Part shown: positions 16,708 to 24,860 of the stretch, piece after piece
Layout: each line of letters begins with the position of its first letter
Position numbering within the stretch: position 1 is the stretch's first letter
NCBI GenBank assembly: GCA_020047935.1
Contig: JAIFNC010000284.1
Location: forward strand, 1 to 34,755
Source of the DNA: Bacteroidota bacterium
GTDB taxonomy: Bacteria; Bacteroidota; Bacteroidia; Bacteroidales; JAIFNC01
DNA length: 34,755 nucleotides
Direction of reading: 5' to 3'
Translations under genes and position numbers: made by a program
Notes under the pieces: generated by a model
Database searches by the model: none
Seen by the model: only the letters and a program-made list of their open reading frames with translations
Told to the model about the DNA's origin: nothing

Positions 16708-16727
16708 ATTTCGTAAAATTACGAAAT
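16708..16727. promoter_or_regulatory. Perfect 20-base palindrome, possible repressor operator
   Basis: ATTTCGTAA-AA-TTACGAAAT has two exact 9-bp arms and a 2-base centre. This size and spacing suit a dimeric winged-helix repressor of the ArsR/SmtB or MarR kind. It lies 150 bases upstream of the ArsG-like gene start and 318 bases from glyA. No ArsR-family gene is in the window, so the regulator would act from elsewhere. Assignment is inference. Confidence 0.45.
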
Positions 16728-16988
16728 GATTTTGAGGAAAAAAATGCTTTACAACATGTTTTTGTGAAATTTGTTATTGAATTTTTCAAATAAAAATCAG
16801 AAAAAAGAATTTTAATCCGAAAAATATGGCGAATCTGAACAGTAATTTGTTAAATTTCAAGGTATTTTAATTCGTTTAATTAGCTGTATTTATAGTTCGT
16901 TTTTTAATTAAATTAGAGGTGGTGCAGAAAAATAATTTTTATTTTGAATTAATTGATTAAAATCAGCATTAAAACGAATGTTTGTATT

Positions 16989-16996
16989 TATTTTTG
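16989..16996 (+). promoter_or_regulatory. Promoter -7 box for glyA
   Basis: TATTTTTG followed by TGCC matches the Bacteroidota TAnnTTTG box and sits 49 bases upstream of the glyA ATG at 17045. No convincing TTTG box was found at the expected distance upstream. Confidence 0.5.
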
Positions 16997-17044
16997 TGCC
17001 GAAATTTTTAGCATTGAAAAACCAACTAATTCAAAATAAAAAGA

Positions 17045-18325
17045 ATGAAAAGAGACACCGTAATTTTTGATTTAATTCAGCAGGAATACAACAGACAACT
17101 TCATGGAATAGAGCTTATTGCATCGGAAAACTTCGCAAGCCCGCAAGTTATTGAAGCCATGGGGTCGGTTATGAATAATAAATATGCCGAAGGTTACCCC
17201 GGACGTCGTTATTACGGTGGTTGCGAGGTGGTAGATATTTCTGAAAATTTTGCTATCAATCGTTTAAAAGAATTGTTTGGTGCTGCCTATGCAAATGTTC
17301 AACCGCATTCAGGTGCTTCGGCAAATGCTGCCGTATTTTTGGCTTGTATGCGCCCGGGCGACAAATTCATGGGTTTAGACCTTTCACATGGTGGACACCT
17401 TACCCACGGTTCTGCCGTAAATTTTTCGGGTATTTTATACCAACCGGTTGCTTACCAAGTAAATGAGCAAACAGGAAGAGTTGATTACGACGAAATGGAA
17501 AAAATAGCCTTGCGCGAAAAACCTCGAATGATTATTGGTGGAGCTTCAGCTTATTCGCGCGATTGGGACTACAAACGCATGCGCGAAATTGCCGACAAAG
17601 TTGGCGCTATTCTTTTTTTCGATATTGCTCACCCTGCCGGTTTAATAGCTAAAGGCTTGCTTAACAATCCGTTTCCGCATTGTCATATAGTAACTTCAAC
17701 TACGCATAAAACCTTGCGCGGGCCGCGTGGTGGTATTATTATGTTAGGCGAAGATTTCGAAAATCCGTGGGGCTTCAAAACGCCAAAAGGCGAAACCAAA
17801 CTGATGTCGGCTATGCTCGATTCGGCTGTTTTCCCCGGTATGCAAGGCGGACCGCTTGAACATATTATTGCTGCTAAAGCAATTGCTTTTGGCGAAGCGT
17901 TAACCGACGATTTCAAAAACTACCAAATTCAGGTAATGAAAAATGCCAAAATAATGGCAGAACAATTTATAAATCGCGGTTACAAGGTAATTTCAAACGG
18001 CACCGACAATCACTCGATGCTTATCGATTTGCGTACTAAAGTTGCCGATATTCATGGTAAACAAGTAGAACAAACCTTGGTTAAAGCAGATATTACCATT
18101 AATAAAAATATGGTTCCGTTCGATTCGCGTTCGCCGTTTACCACTTCAGGTTTCAGGGTTGGTACACCGGCTGTTACCACACGCGGTTTAACCGAAGTAC
18201 ATATTCCGCAAATTGTTGAGTTCATCGACCGGGTAATTACCAATATTAACGACGAAGCAGCGATTGCTAAAGTTAAAAACGAAGTAAACGAAATGATGAC
18301 GCAATTTCCGCTTTTTGCATGGTAA
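17045..18325 (+). CDS. glyA: Serine hydroxymethyltransferase
   Basis: PLP-dependent cytosolic enzyme that converts serine and tetrahydrofolate to glycine and 5,10-methylene-tetrahydrofolate, the main source of one-carbon units. At 426 residues it is full length. Landmarks are [11 protein letters not shown] (22-32), the [12 protein letters not shown] cofactor segment (83-94), FFDIAHPAG with Asp193 and His196 (cofactor ring), and [13 protein letters not shown] with the Schiff-base Lys222. The C-terminus has [18 protein letters not shown] 17045 gives the standard start. The gene has its own promoter and a strong terminator at 18357, so it is monocistronic. No sign of truncation or transfer. Confidence 0.97.
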   Translation: MKRDTVIFDLIQQEYNRQLHGIELIASENFASPQVIEAMGSVMNNKYAEGYPGRRYYGGCEVVDISENFAINRLKELFGAAYANVQPHSGASANAAVFLACMRPGDKFMGLDLSHGGHLTHGSAVNFSGILYQPVAYQVNEQTGRVDYDEMEKIALREKPRMIIGGASAYSRDWDYKRMREIADKVGAILFFDIAHPAGLIAKGLLNNPFPHCHIVTSTTHKTLRGPRGGIIMLGEDFENPWGFKTPKGETKLMSAMLDSAVFPGMQGGPLEHIIAAKAIAFGEALTDDFKNYQIQVMKNAKIMAEQFINRGYKVISNGTDNHSMLIDLRTKVADIHGKQVEQTLVKADITINKNMVPFDSRSPFTTSGFRVGTPAVTTRGLTEVHIPQIVEFIDRVITNINDEAAIAKVKNEVNEMMTQFPLFAW

Positions 18326-18356
18326 TTCTTAAATAAATATAAGGATATTTTATTGT

Positions 18357-18400
18357 ATATGCCTGAATACTATTATATTCAGGCATATTAATTTTATTTT
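18357..18400 (+). terminator. Rho-independent terminator of glyA
   Basis: ATATGCCTGAATA (18357-18369) and TATTCAGGCATAT (18376-18388) form a perfect 13-bp stem with a 6-base loop, followed by the T-rich TAATTTTATTTTT. It starts 31 bases after the glyA stop. Confidence 0.87.
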
Positions 18401-18432
18401 TGGTTTATGCTTTTTTTTCGACTTAAAAAATG

Positions 18433-18440
18433 TAATTTTG
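18433..18440 (+). promoter_or_regulatory. Candidate promoter -7 box for the histidine kinase gene
   Basis: TAATTTTG matches TAnnTTTG and lies 30 bases before the ATG at 18471, just after the glyA terminator. The same octamer recurs at 18459-18466, too close to the start codon to serve well. No -33 box was confirmed. Confidence 0.4.
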
Positions 18441-18470
18441 TTTCTTTTGTATGGTCGTTAATTTTGAAAA

Positions 18471-19835
18471 ATGCGAATAAATAAATTACTCGAAAGATAC
18501 GTTGAATTTTTCCGAAGAAAAATGTTTAATAGCCCAAGCAGCCTATTGGATACGGTTGATTTGTGGAGAAACTTATTTTTTTTCCGGATTGTATTGGTAA
18601 TTCTGCCCGTTTCGGTGGTAGTATATATATTGGGTGCTACTGCCGGTATTTTGGCAAAAATGTATGGGCTTATTTTTTTCGATACCGTGGGTATGCTTAT
18701 TATCATATTTATTGCCTTCGATTCAAGTTTTTCAATTTTATTCAAAAAAATTCTGTTTCTGTTTACTATCTATTTTTTAGGTATTATGCTGTTTTATTAT
18801 TTAGGTTTTTTTGGTCCGGCGTTAATATACCTAATGGCTGTTTCAATTTTAAGTGCGTTAATTATTAACGAAAAAGTAGCTGTTGCTACCTTTGTTTTAA
18901 ATTTAGTGCTTTTTATATATTTTATTATTTCAGTAACATTAAATGTTGAATATAAGCCACTTATGATGAATGCTTCGGCTTTTTTGGCAGTGGGTATAAA
19001 TTTTATGGCATTTAACCTAATACTAATTATTGCGGTAATTTCATTAATCACCCATTTGCGCGAAGCGCTTACTTTACAGGGTAATATAAAAGCCAAATTA
19101 CTCGAAGAAAGTGCAAAACTGCAAATTGCAAAGCAACGTGCCGAACAAAGCGATTCGTTTAAGACCGGATTTATTCAGGATGTTTCGCACGGTATTCAAA
19201 TTCCGTTGAAAGCTATTAAAAGCTTTTCCGATTTGGTAAATAACGAAAATATTGAAATTGAAAAAAGACGCTATTTTATCGATATAATTTCGAGCAATGC
19301 CAAATTATTACAAAACATAGTTCACGATTTACAAATTCTTTCGACCATTGAAAACAACCAAGTAATAGTTACAAAAAGCACGATCGAACTTAATAAAGTT
19401 ATTGGTGAACTAATTACTGTTTTTTCTGAAGAATATAAAGATAAAAACATAGGAATTATTTTCAAACAAAAAATTGCCGACGGTCGCGACAACATTGAAA
19501 CCGACGAAGCGCTGCTTAAAAAAATTATCATAAATTTACTTTCCAATGCATTGAAATATACCGAATTGGGTTTTGTTGAAATTGGATATGTTTTCAGAAA
19601 TGAATGTATTGAAATTTTTGTCAAAGATACCGGTATAGGAATTGCACCTGAACAACTGAAAAATTTGTTTAACAGGTTTTATCGAGTTGAAAATGCAATA
19701 AACAGCCGACATGCCGGAACCGGTTTAGGCTTAAGCTTAGCACGAGCAAATGCGCAAGCCCTTGGTGGCGAGCTAACTTGTAATTCGATGTTGCATGTTG
19801 GTACTACATTTTACCTTAGCGTTCCGATTAAATAA
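18471..19835 (+). CDS. Membrane sensor histidine kinase with atypical H-box
   Basis: 454 residues. After a basic N-terminus, six hydrophobic segments (about 35-60, 63-85, 90-130, 135-160, 165-190) form a compact membrane sensor with almost no periplasmic domain. A coiled coil (195-235) leads to the HisKA dimerisation helix and a HATPase_c domain (about 335-454). The ATP-binding boxes look intact: N-box Asn359 in NLLSNALKY, G1 VKDTGIGIAPEQ, F-box FNRFYRVENA, G2 GTGLGLSLARANA. The H-box reads DVSHGIQIPLKAI: His240 and Pro245 are kept, but the acidic residue normally at H+1 is Gly241. No response regulator gene is adjacent, so this is an orphan kinase; its output and whether it autophosphorylates normally are uncertain. 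Confidence 0.9.
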   Translation: MRINKLLERYVEFFRRKMFNSPSSLLDTVDLWRNLFFFRIVLVILPVSVVVYILGATAGILAKMYGLIFFDTVGMLIIIFIAFDSSFSILFKKILFLFTIYFLGIMLFYYLGFFGPALIYLMAVSILSALIINEKVAVATFVLNLVLFIYFIISVTLNVEYKPLMMNASAFLAVGINFMAFNLILIIAVISLITHLREALTLQGNIKAKLLEESAKLQIAKQRAEQSDSFKTGFIQDVSHGIQIPLKAIKSFSDLVNNENIEIEKRRYFIDIISSNAKLLQNIVHDLQILSTIENNQVIVTKSTIELNKVIGELITVFSEEYKDKNIGIIFKQKIADGRDNIETDEALLKKIIINLLSNALKYTELGFVEIGYVFRNECIEIFVKDTGIGIAPEQLKNLFNRFYRVENAINSRHAGTGLGLSLARANAQALGGELTCNSMLHVGTTFYLSVPIK

Positions 19836-19924
19836 CGTTTTTTTAGCCAAATTTTAAAATAAATTGAAGAAAAAAAAGTTTAACTATAAAAATTGATGTA
19901 TTGTTTAATTTTAAAATTCGTAAT

Positions 19925-21508
19925 ATGAAAAAATTTCTCGTAAGCGCGCTTTCATTGTGTGTGCTTTTTTTGGGGATGAATGCGCAAAACAAATCGCCTG
20001 AAAATTGGTTTAATTTAGATAAAAATGCCGATAATATTCGAGGTATAAGCACGGAAAAAGTGTATGCTGAAATTTTAAAAAACAGAAAATCAAGTCCGGT
20101 AGTGGTTGCAGTGCTTGATTCGGGCGTTGATATTTACCACGAAGATTTGAAAGATAATATTTGGGTAAATGAAGATGAAATTGCAGGAAACGGTATGGAT
20201 GACGATAAAAACGGCTATATTGACGATGTAAACGGTTGGAGTTTTTTAGGCAACGCTAAAGGCGAAAATGTGAGCCAAGATAATTTGGAGCTGGCTCGTT
20301 TGTATAAAACTTATGCCGCAAAATTTGGAACCAAAGTTGCCACCGAAGTGCCAAAAGAAGAGCAAAAAGAATTTGGTAAATGGCAGATTGTTAAAGCCGA
20401 TTTTGAAACACAACGTAAAGAATATCAGGATAATTATGATGGATTTTTGGGATTTTCAGAACGCTTTTTGGCTGCAAAAAAGGCAGTTGAATCGTTTTTG
20501 GGTAAAGAAAACCCAAGTGCCGAAGAAGTAAAAGCTATTACCACAGACGATAAAGAATTGGCAGGTATTGTAACTTTTTATTATAATTCGCTAATGCGTG
20601 GTTTGAGTACCGATTATATAACTGAAGTAATTAACTATTATGGTGGTTATATAAAATATAAACTAAACCCCGATTTAAATAGCCGTGCCATTGTGGGTGA
20701 TAATTACGACAATGTAAACGAACGTATTTATGGAAACAGCGATGTAAAAGGGCCGGATGCCGACCACGGAACGCATGTTGCCGGAATTATTGCTGCTACC
20801 AGAACCAATAATTTAGGAATGAAAGGCATTGCCGATAATGTTAAAATTATGTCGGTTCGTGTAGTGCCGGATGGCGACGAACGTGATAAAGACGTTGCCA
20901 ATGCTATTTATTATGCAGTTGATAACGGTGCGCGCATTATAAATATGAGCTTTGGTAAAGACTATAGTGCGAATCCGGAAATTGTAGCGAAAGCATTTGC
21001 ATACGCTTCAAAAAAAGGTGTTCTTTTGGTTCATGCTGCCGGCAACGATGCTAAAAATGTAGATGTTACCGATAACTTCCCAACACGAAGTTACGAGGGT
21101 TTTAAAGAATTTTCGACATGGATTGAAGTTGGCGCTTCTGATTACGGTACCAATTCAAGTTTTGTTGGTAATTTTTCTAATTATGGCAAAAAGATGGTCG
21201 ATTTATTTGCACCTGGTGTTCAAATTTATTCTACCACGCCTGAAAACAATTACGAAAGATTCGATGGTACCAGCATGGCATCGCCGGTTGTAGCAGGTGC
21301 TGCAGCGTTAGTTTTAAGCTATTATCCGCAACTAACTGCAGTTCAAGTTCGAAGTATACTTTTAAAATCGGTTGAAAGCTATAAAAAAGAATTGGTTAAC
21401 AAACCGGGAAGCAAAGATGAATTGGTTAAATTTGCACAACTTTGCAAAACCGGCGGAATTGTTAATGTGTATAATGCTATACTGCTTGCCGATAAAATGG
21501 CAAAATAA
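19925..21508 (+). CDS. Secreted subtilisin-like serine peptidase (S8 family)
   Basis: 527 residues from ATG 19925; the frame is open upstream to a TTG at 19901, but ATG 19925 directly starts a typical signal peptide (MKKFLVSALSLCVLFLGMNAQ). The catalytic triad is complete: Asp65 in AVLDSGVDIYHEDL, His281 in DHGTHVAGI, Ser450 in GTSMASPVVAG, with oxyanion Asn374 in HAAGND. About 215 residues separate Asp and His, far more than the roughly 30 in subtilisin; the insert (about 95-270) is helical and charged and may serve as an internal regulatory or propeptide-like domain. No N-terminal propeptide of usual size and no type IX secretion C-terminal domain are seen, so a periplasmic location is likely. 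It is followed by a bidirectional terminator. Confidence 0.92.
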   Translation: MKKFLVSALSLCVLFLGMNAQNKSPENWFNLDKNADNIRGISTEKVYAEILKNRKSSPVVVAVLDSGVDIYHEDLKDNIWVNEDEIAGNGMDDDKNGYIDDVNGWSFLGNAKGENVSQDNLELARLYKTYAAKFGTKVATEVPKEEQKEFGKWQIVKADFETQRKEYQDNYDGFLGFSERFLAAKKAVESFLGKENPSAEEVKAITTDDKELAGIVTFYYNSLMRGLSTDYITEVINYYGGYIKYKLNPDLNSRAIVGDNYDNVNERIYGNSDVKGPDADHGTHVAGIIAATRTNNLGMKGIADNVKIMSVRVVPDGDERDKDVANAIYYAVDNGARIINMSFGKDYSANPEIVAKAFAYASKKGVLLVHAAGNDAKNVDVTDNFPTRSYEGFKEFSTWIEVGASDYGTNSSFVGNFSNYGKKMVDLFAPGVQIYSTTPENNYERFDGTSMASPVVAGAAALVLSYYPQLTAVQVRSILLKSVESYKKELVNKPGSKDELVKFAQLCKTGGIVNVYNAILLADKMAK

Positions 21509-21533
21509 CAGTTGGAAATATTTTTAAATAGCC

Positions 21534-21571
21534 AAAAAAGACCCGATTCAAATTTGTAACGGGTCTTTTTT
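21534..21571. terminator. Bidirectional terminator between the subtilase and M18 genes
   Basis: AAAAAGACCCG (21535-21545) and CGGGTCTTTTT (21560-21570) are an exact 11-bp pair with a 14-base loop. The A run on one side and the T run on the other allow function for both convergent genes (stops at 21508 and 21600). Confidence 0.85.
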
Positions 21572-21599
21572 ATTGTGTCAAATGCTTTACCGTAGATGG

Positions 21600-22904
21600 C
21601 TACAATTCATAAAAAGCATCAAAAACTTCTTTCATATACAAGTGGTCGGTTACACCCGAAAGTTCGCGAATTGAGTGCATGGCAAACATAGGGTTGCCAA
21701 CGTCAACGGTTGCTATATCGAGTTGCGATGTAGAAATATTGCCTAAGGTACTTCCGCCCGCAACATCCGACCTGTTTACAAACTTCTGAAACGGAATGCC
21801 TTTACTTTCGCACAATTGTGCAAAAACGGCTCCGGTAACGCCATCGGTAGTGTACTTTTGTCCGTTGTGTATTTTAATAACCGGTCCTTTGTTCATAATT
21901 GGTCGGTTCAACGGGTCGTATTTGTGTTCGTAGTTTGGGTGCAAGGCATGTGCCATATCGGCCGAAATCATAAATGATTGCGAAACAGCGCGGTAAAAAT
22001 CGTCCGTATCGCCACCCAAGGCTAATACTACCCGTTCTATAATGGTTTTAAGCACCGGTGCGGCTGCGCCTTGTTTTGTCTGGCTACCAACTTCTTCGTT
22101 ATCGAAAAATGCGGCAACACACGTAGCTTTTGCAGGCTCGGCATTTGCCAATGCAATTGCACTTGCATGAACCATAGCCAAATTATCGAGTTTTCCCGAC
22201 GAAATAAATTCTTCGTTTAATCCAACAAACGAACCTTTTTCAAACTCGAACAAGAAAAGCTCAAAATCCAAAATATCGGTCTGAGCCACGCCTGCTTCTT
22301 TTGCCAATAATGAAATAAGGTAATTCTCTTTTTCAAACGTGCTGTTAATCATACCTAAAATAGGCAAAACATCGGTTTGGGCATTAATAGGAGTTCCGTT
22401 GTTTACTTCGCGGTTCATATGTATTGCCAAGTTCGGAATATAGGCAATGGGTCGGTCGATGCGAATGTTTTTAACCGTGGGTTTTAAGGTGTTGTTTGAG
22501 CGCAACGAAATTCGACCTGCCAACGAAAGCGGACGGTCGAACCAAGTACTCATAATTATTCCGCCGTAGGGTTCGGTATTAAGCTTTAAGTAATTGCCGG
22601 CCACAACCCATTCGGGCGACGGCTTAATTTTAAACACCGGCGAGTCGGTATGTGCTGCAATTATCTTAAAACCATGTTCTTGTGGCTTACCGGTTCCGGC
22701 TATAAAACCAAACATTGCCGAACCGTTTTTGGTTACAAAATATTTTCCGCCCGGTGCAATGTGCCATTTGTCTTCAAATTTAAGTTCTTTAAATTCCTTG
22801 TAGCCCCAAATTTTTTCAAGGTTTTCAACTGCGTGAAAAGGAGTAGGGCTTGAGTAAATAAAGTTGATTAAATTCTGAGCAAGGTCTTTTTCCTTTTGTT
22901 TCAT
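21600..22904 (-). CDS. apeB: M18 family aminopeptidase
   Basis: Cytosolic dinuclear-zinc aminopeptidase of the aspartyl aminopeptidase family, about 434 residues as expected. It trims N-terminal residues (acidic ones in the best studied members) from peptides. Family landmarks are the N-terminal FIYSSPTPFHAVENL, the first metal ligands in IIAAHTDSPVFKIKP (His85, Asp87), the catalytic and metal pair FFDNEEVGSQT (near Glu270-271), SADMAHALHPNY with an Asp ligand, and the terminal MHSIRE with the last His ligand. No signal peptide. A TATATTTA sequence at 22943-22950 on the minus strand may be its -7 box with one mismatch. It could complete peptide breakdown begun by the secreted DPP IV and subtilase of this window. 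Confidence 0.92.
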   Translation of the reverse strand: MKQKEKDLAQNLINFIYSSPTPFHAVENLEKIWGYKEFKELKFEDKWHIAPGGKYFVTKNGSAMFGFIAGTGKPQEHGFKIIAAHTDSPVFKIKPSPEWVVAGNYLKLNTEPYGGIIMSTWFDRPLSLAGRISLRSNNTLKPTVKNIRIDRPIAYIPNLAIHMNREVNNGTPINAQTDVLPILGMINSTFEKENYLISLLAKEAGVAQTDILDFELFLFEFEKGSFVGLNEEFISSGKLDNLAMVHASAIALANAEPAKATCVAAFFDNEEVGSQTKQGAAAPVLKTIIERVVLALGGDTDDFYRAVSQSFMISADMAHALHPNYEHKYDPLNRPIMNKGPVIKIHNGQKYTTDGVTGAVFAQLCESKGIPFQKFVNRSDVAGGSTLGNISTSQLDIATVDVGNPMFAMHSIRELSGVTDHLYMKEVFDAFYEL

Positions 22905-23040
22905 ATGGTAGTGTTTTATGGTATGAGTGCATGAATTTTTCGTAAATATAGAAAAAAGTACGAAAGTTTAACTTCAAAAATTCGAAATACATTAAATTTG
23001 GCATTGTAAATTTGCAAATGCCTGAATTTCAGCAAAAAAA

Positions 23041-23075
23041 AATAAACCGAATTGATTGAATTCGGTTTATTTTTT
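23041..23075. terminator. Terminator downstream of the Kelch lipoprotein gene
   Basis: AATAAACCGAATT (23041-23053) and AATTCGGTTTATT (23059-23071) are exact 13-bp complements with a 5-base loop; the A run to the left becomes the uridine tail on the minus strand. It ends transcription of the gene whose stop is at 23103. Confidence 0.83.
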
Positions 23076-23102
23076 TAATTGAAAGTATGTTGGGCAACCG
23101 GT

Positions 23103-24623
23103 TTAACGCTTATATTGCCAAATATCGGTTTTTTCCAAGTAGGTTTTGCCGCCAATTATGTAGCCATAGGCACCAACCGAAAAGGCAACTGCTGAATGTC
23201 GTGCAACGGAAGGCAAGGATGAAAGGGTAGTCCATGAATCGGTTCCCGGGTTGTACCGATACCAATCGGTTTTCGATTCAACACCATCGGTACCCAACCC
23301 TACATATGCCTCGGTTGAAAGTACCAGTATGCTTGCTTTGCTTCGTTTTCCGCCTTTAAATGCATTTAATTTCGACCATTCGTCGGTAGCGGGATCGTAG
23401 CGCCAAAAATCGTCGAATAGTTCGGTTTCCGATTCGCCCAAACCTACAAAACCATGTTCCGATGTGCTGTAGCCAACAGCAAAAGCGCGAGCGCCGCCTA
23501 CAAAATTTTTCTTTTTGCTCCACGAATTAATTTCGGGGTCGTAGCTGTAAACTGAACTTAATGCGCTGCCAAACTGACCGCAAACTACGTAGCCTTTGCC
23601 TTTCAGGCTAAAAGAAGCAGCATTTTTAACCGCATTTTGATTGTAAAAAACGGCTCTTGAAGCCCAAATGTTTTTAGCATAGTCGTATTCGTAAAAGTCT
23701 GAATACATATCTAAACCGCTTTCGCCACCACCGGCAAATACTCTTTTATCAACCACAAACGCAAATGCACCGTTTCTGCTTCCTTTAAAATTAGCCATTT
23801 GTGTCCATCCGTTCAAACGAGGGTCGAACCTCCAAATGTCGTTTTTTGAACCTTGTCCGTCGTCGCCTGTGCCGTAATAACCATAATCGTTTACCGAAAA
23901 AGCTATTGCACCAACTCGCGGGCGCAAAGAATTTGACGCTTTTTCAACCCAAATATTTTCGGATGCCAATGTTTTAAACGTTACATTGCGGTCGTAATCG
24001 AGTTTTTTGTTGTAAATTATAAATCCGCGAATATTATAATTTGTTTGTGCATCGAGGTTTGAGATTGGAATAACAAACGATTGACTGGTTGCCGACCGAC
24101 CCATGGCTATATTATTGTCTTGTGTAGTAGGGTCGGCATTATGCGACCAGCAAATGCCAAAATTTTCAGCTTCGCCTTTGGTTATTATCAGTTGTCCGGC
24201 AACTAAGGCACCGGAAGGCGAAATTTGATATACCGAATCGATATAAACCGTTGGAAATTCATATTTCAGGTTAAGTGTTTTTACCTCGCCGTATATTGTT
24301 TCAGTTGTCGAAGAACCATAGGCACGATAATAATAAGTGGTAGCTTTTAGACCGGTTACTGCCGATGAATAGTCGCCGCTTGTAACGAGTGCACCATGAG
24401 CCGTAAATGATGAATTTTCGAGGTTCGGTTCAGTTTCGGTAATTGACCAACAGTGCCCATGCTCAATTATTTGCGCACCGGAGGTTTCAATATGACCTTT
24501 TAAGGTAGTAATGGTTCCGGAAACTGAGTATTCTTCGGTTGAAACGGTAAAGAGCGAATCGCCCTCGGTACATGAATTACTTAGTATACCTATGAGCAGT
24601 ATAAAAATTAAATAACGTTGCAT
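23103..24623 (-). CDS. Lipoprotein with fibronectin-like region and Kelch-type beta-propeller
   Basis: 506 residues. The signal MQRYLIFILLIGILSNSC places the lipidated Cys at residue 18, with no long charged linker. Residues about 28-215 hold two beta-sandwich-like units (ISVSGTITTLKGHI style, with HGHCWSITETEPNLEN and FGICWSHNADPTTQDN repeats), typical of secreted Bacteroidota proteins. From about 225 to the end come five to six Kelch-like blades, each with a pattern such as NDIWRFDPRLNGWTQMANFKG and DFWRYDPATDEWSKL. Kelch propellers usually bind proteins or glycans, but no catalytic residues (for example of sialidases or galactose oxidase) are evident. It is monocistronic, with an upstream 237-base spacer shared with the divergent propeller-phosphatase gene. 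Confidence 0.85.
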   Translation of the reverse strand: MQRYLIFILLIGILSNSCTEGDSLFTVSTEEYSVSGTITTLKGHIETSGAQIIEHGHCWSITETEPNLENSSFTAHGALVTSGDYSSAVTGLKATTYYYRAYGSSTTETIYGEVKTLNLKYEFPTVYIDSVYQISPSGALVAGQLIITKGEAENFGICWSHNADPTTQDNNIAMGRSATSQSFVIPISNLDAQTNYNIRGFIIYNKKLDYDRNVTFKTLASENIWVEKASNSLRPRVGAIAFSVNDYGYYGTGDDGQGSKNDIWRFDPRLNGWTQMANFKGSRNGAFAFVVDKRVFAGGGESGLDMYSDFYEYDYAKNIWASRAVFYNQNAVKNAASFSLKGKGYVVCGQFGSALSSVYSYDPEINSWSKKKNFVGGARAFAVGYSTSEHGFVGLGESETELFDDFWRYDPATDEWSKLNAFKGGKRSKASILVLSTEAYVGLGTDGVESKTDWYRYNPGTDSWTTLSSLPSVARHSAVAFSVGAYGYIIGGKTYLEKTDIWQYKR

Positions 24624-24860
24624 GGTTAAATGTTTTTCAAATATTTTCGTAAATTTACTGCAATTTTAATACCTTTCAGTAATCTTTCCTATATTTAAAC
24701 GATTTTTTTTTAATTTTTGTTCGAATAATTCCTTGAATTTACGCTTGAGAATAAAATATTTAAAAAAGTTCGGTTCATTTTTTTTATTTTAAAAGAATTA
24801 CGTATCTTGTTTCGAGTTTTAGAATAAAAAACATTGGCTAAATTCTAATGTATAAGTTTT

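Larger units (their letters stand above)
16559..17044. other. Divergent intergenic region between the ArsG-like gene and glyA
   Basis: 486 AT-rich bases without a credible gene on either strand. It contains the 20-base palindrome at 16708-16727 (possible operator on the ArsG side) and a TAnnTTTG box for glyA at 16989-16996. Nothing else was recognised; in particular no riboswitch-like core was apparent ahead of glyA. Confidence 0.6.

Noticed and set aside
17045-19835. glyA and the histidine kinase as one operon
   Set aside because: A perfect 13-bp terminator with T-rich tail lies between them and the kinase has its own promoter-like box.
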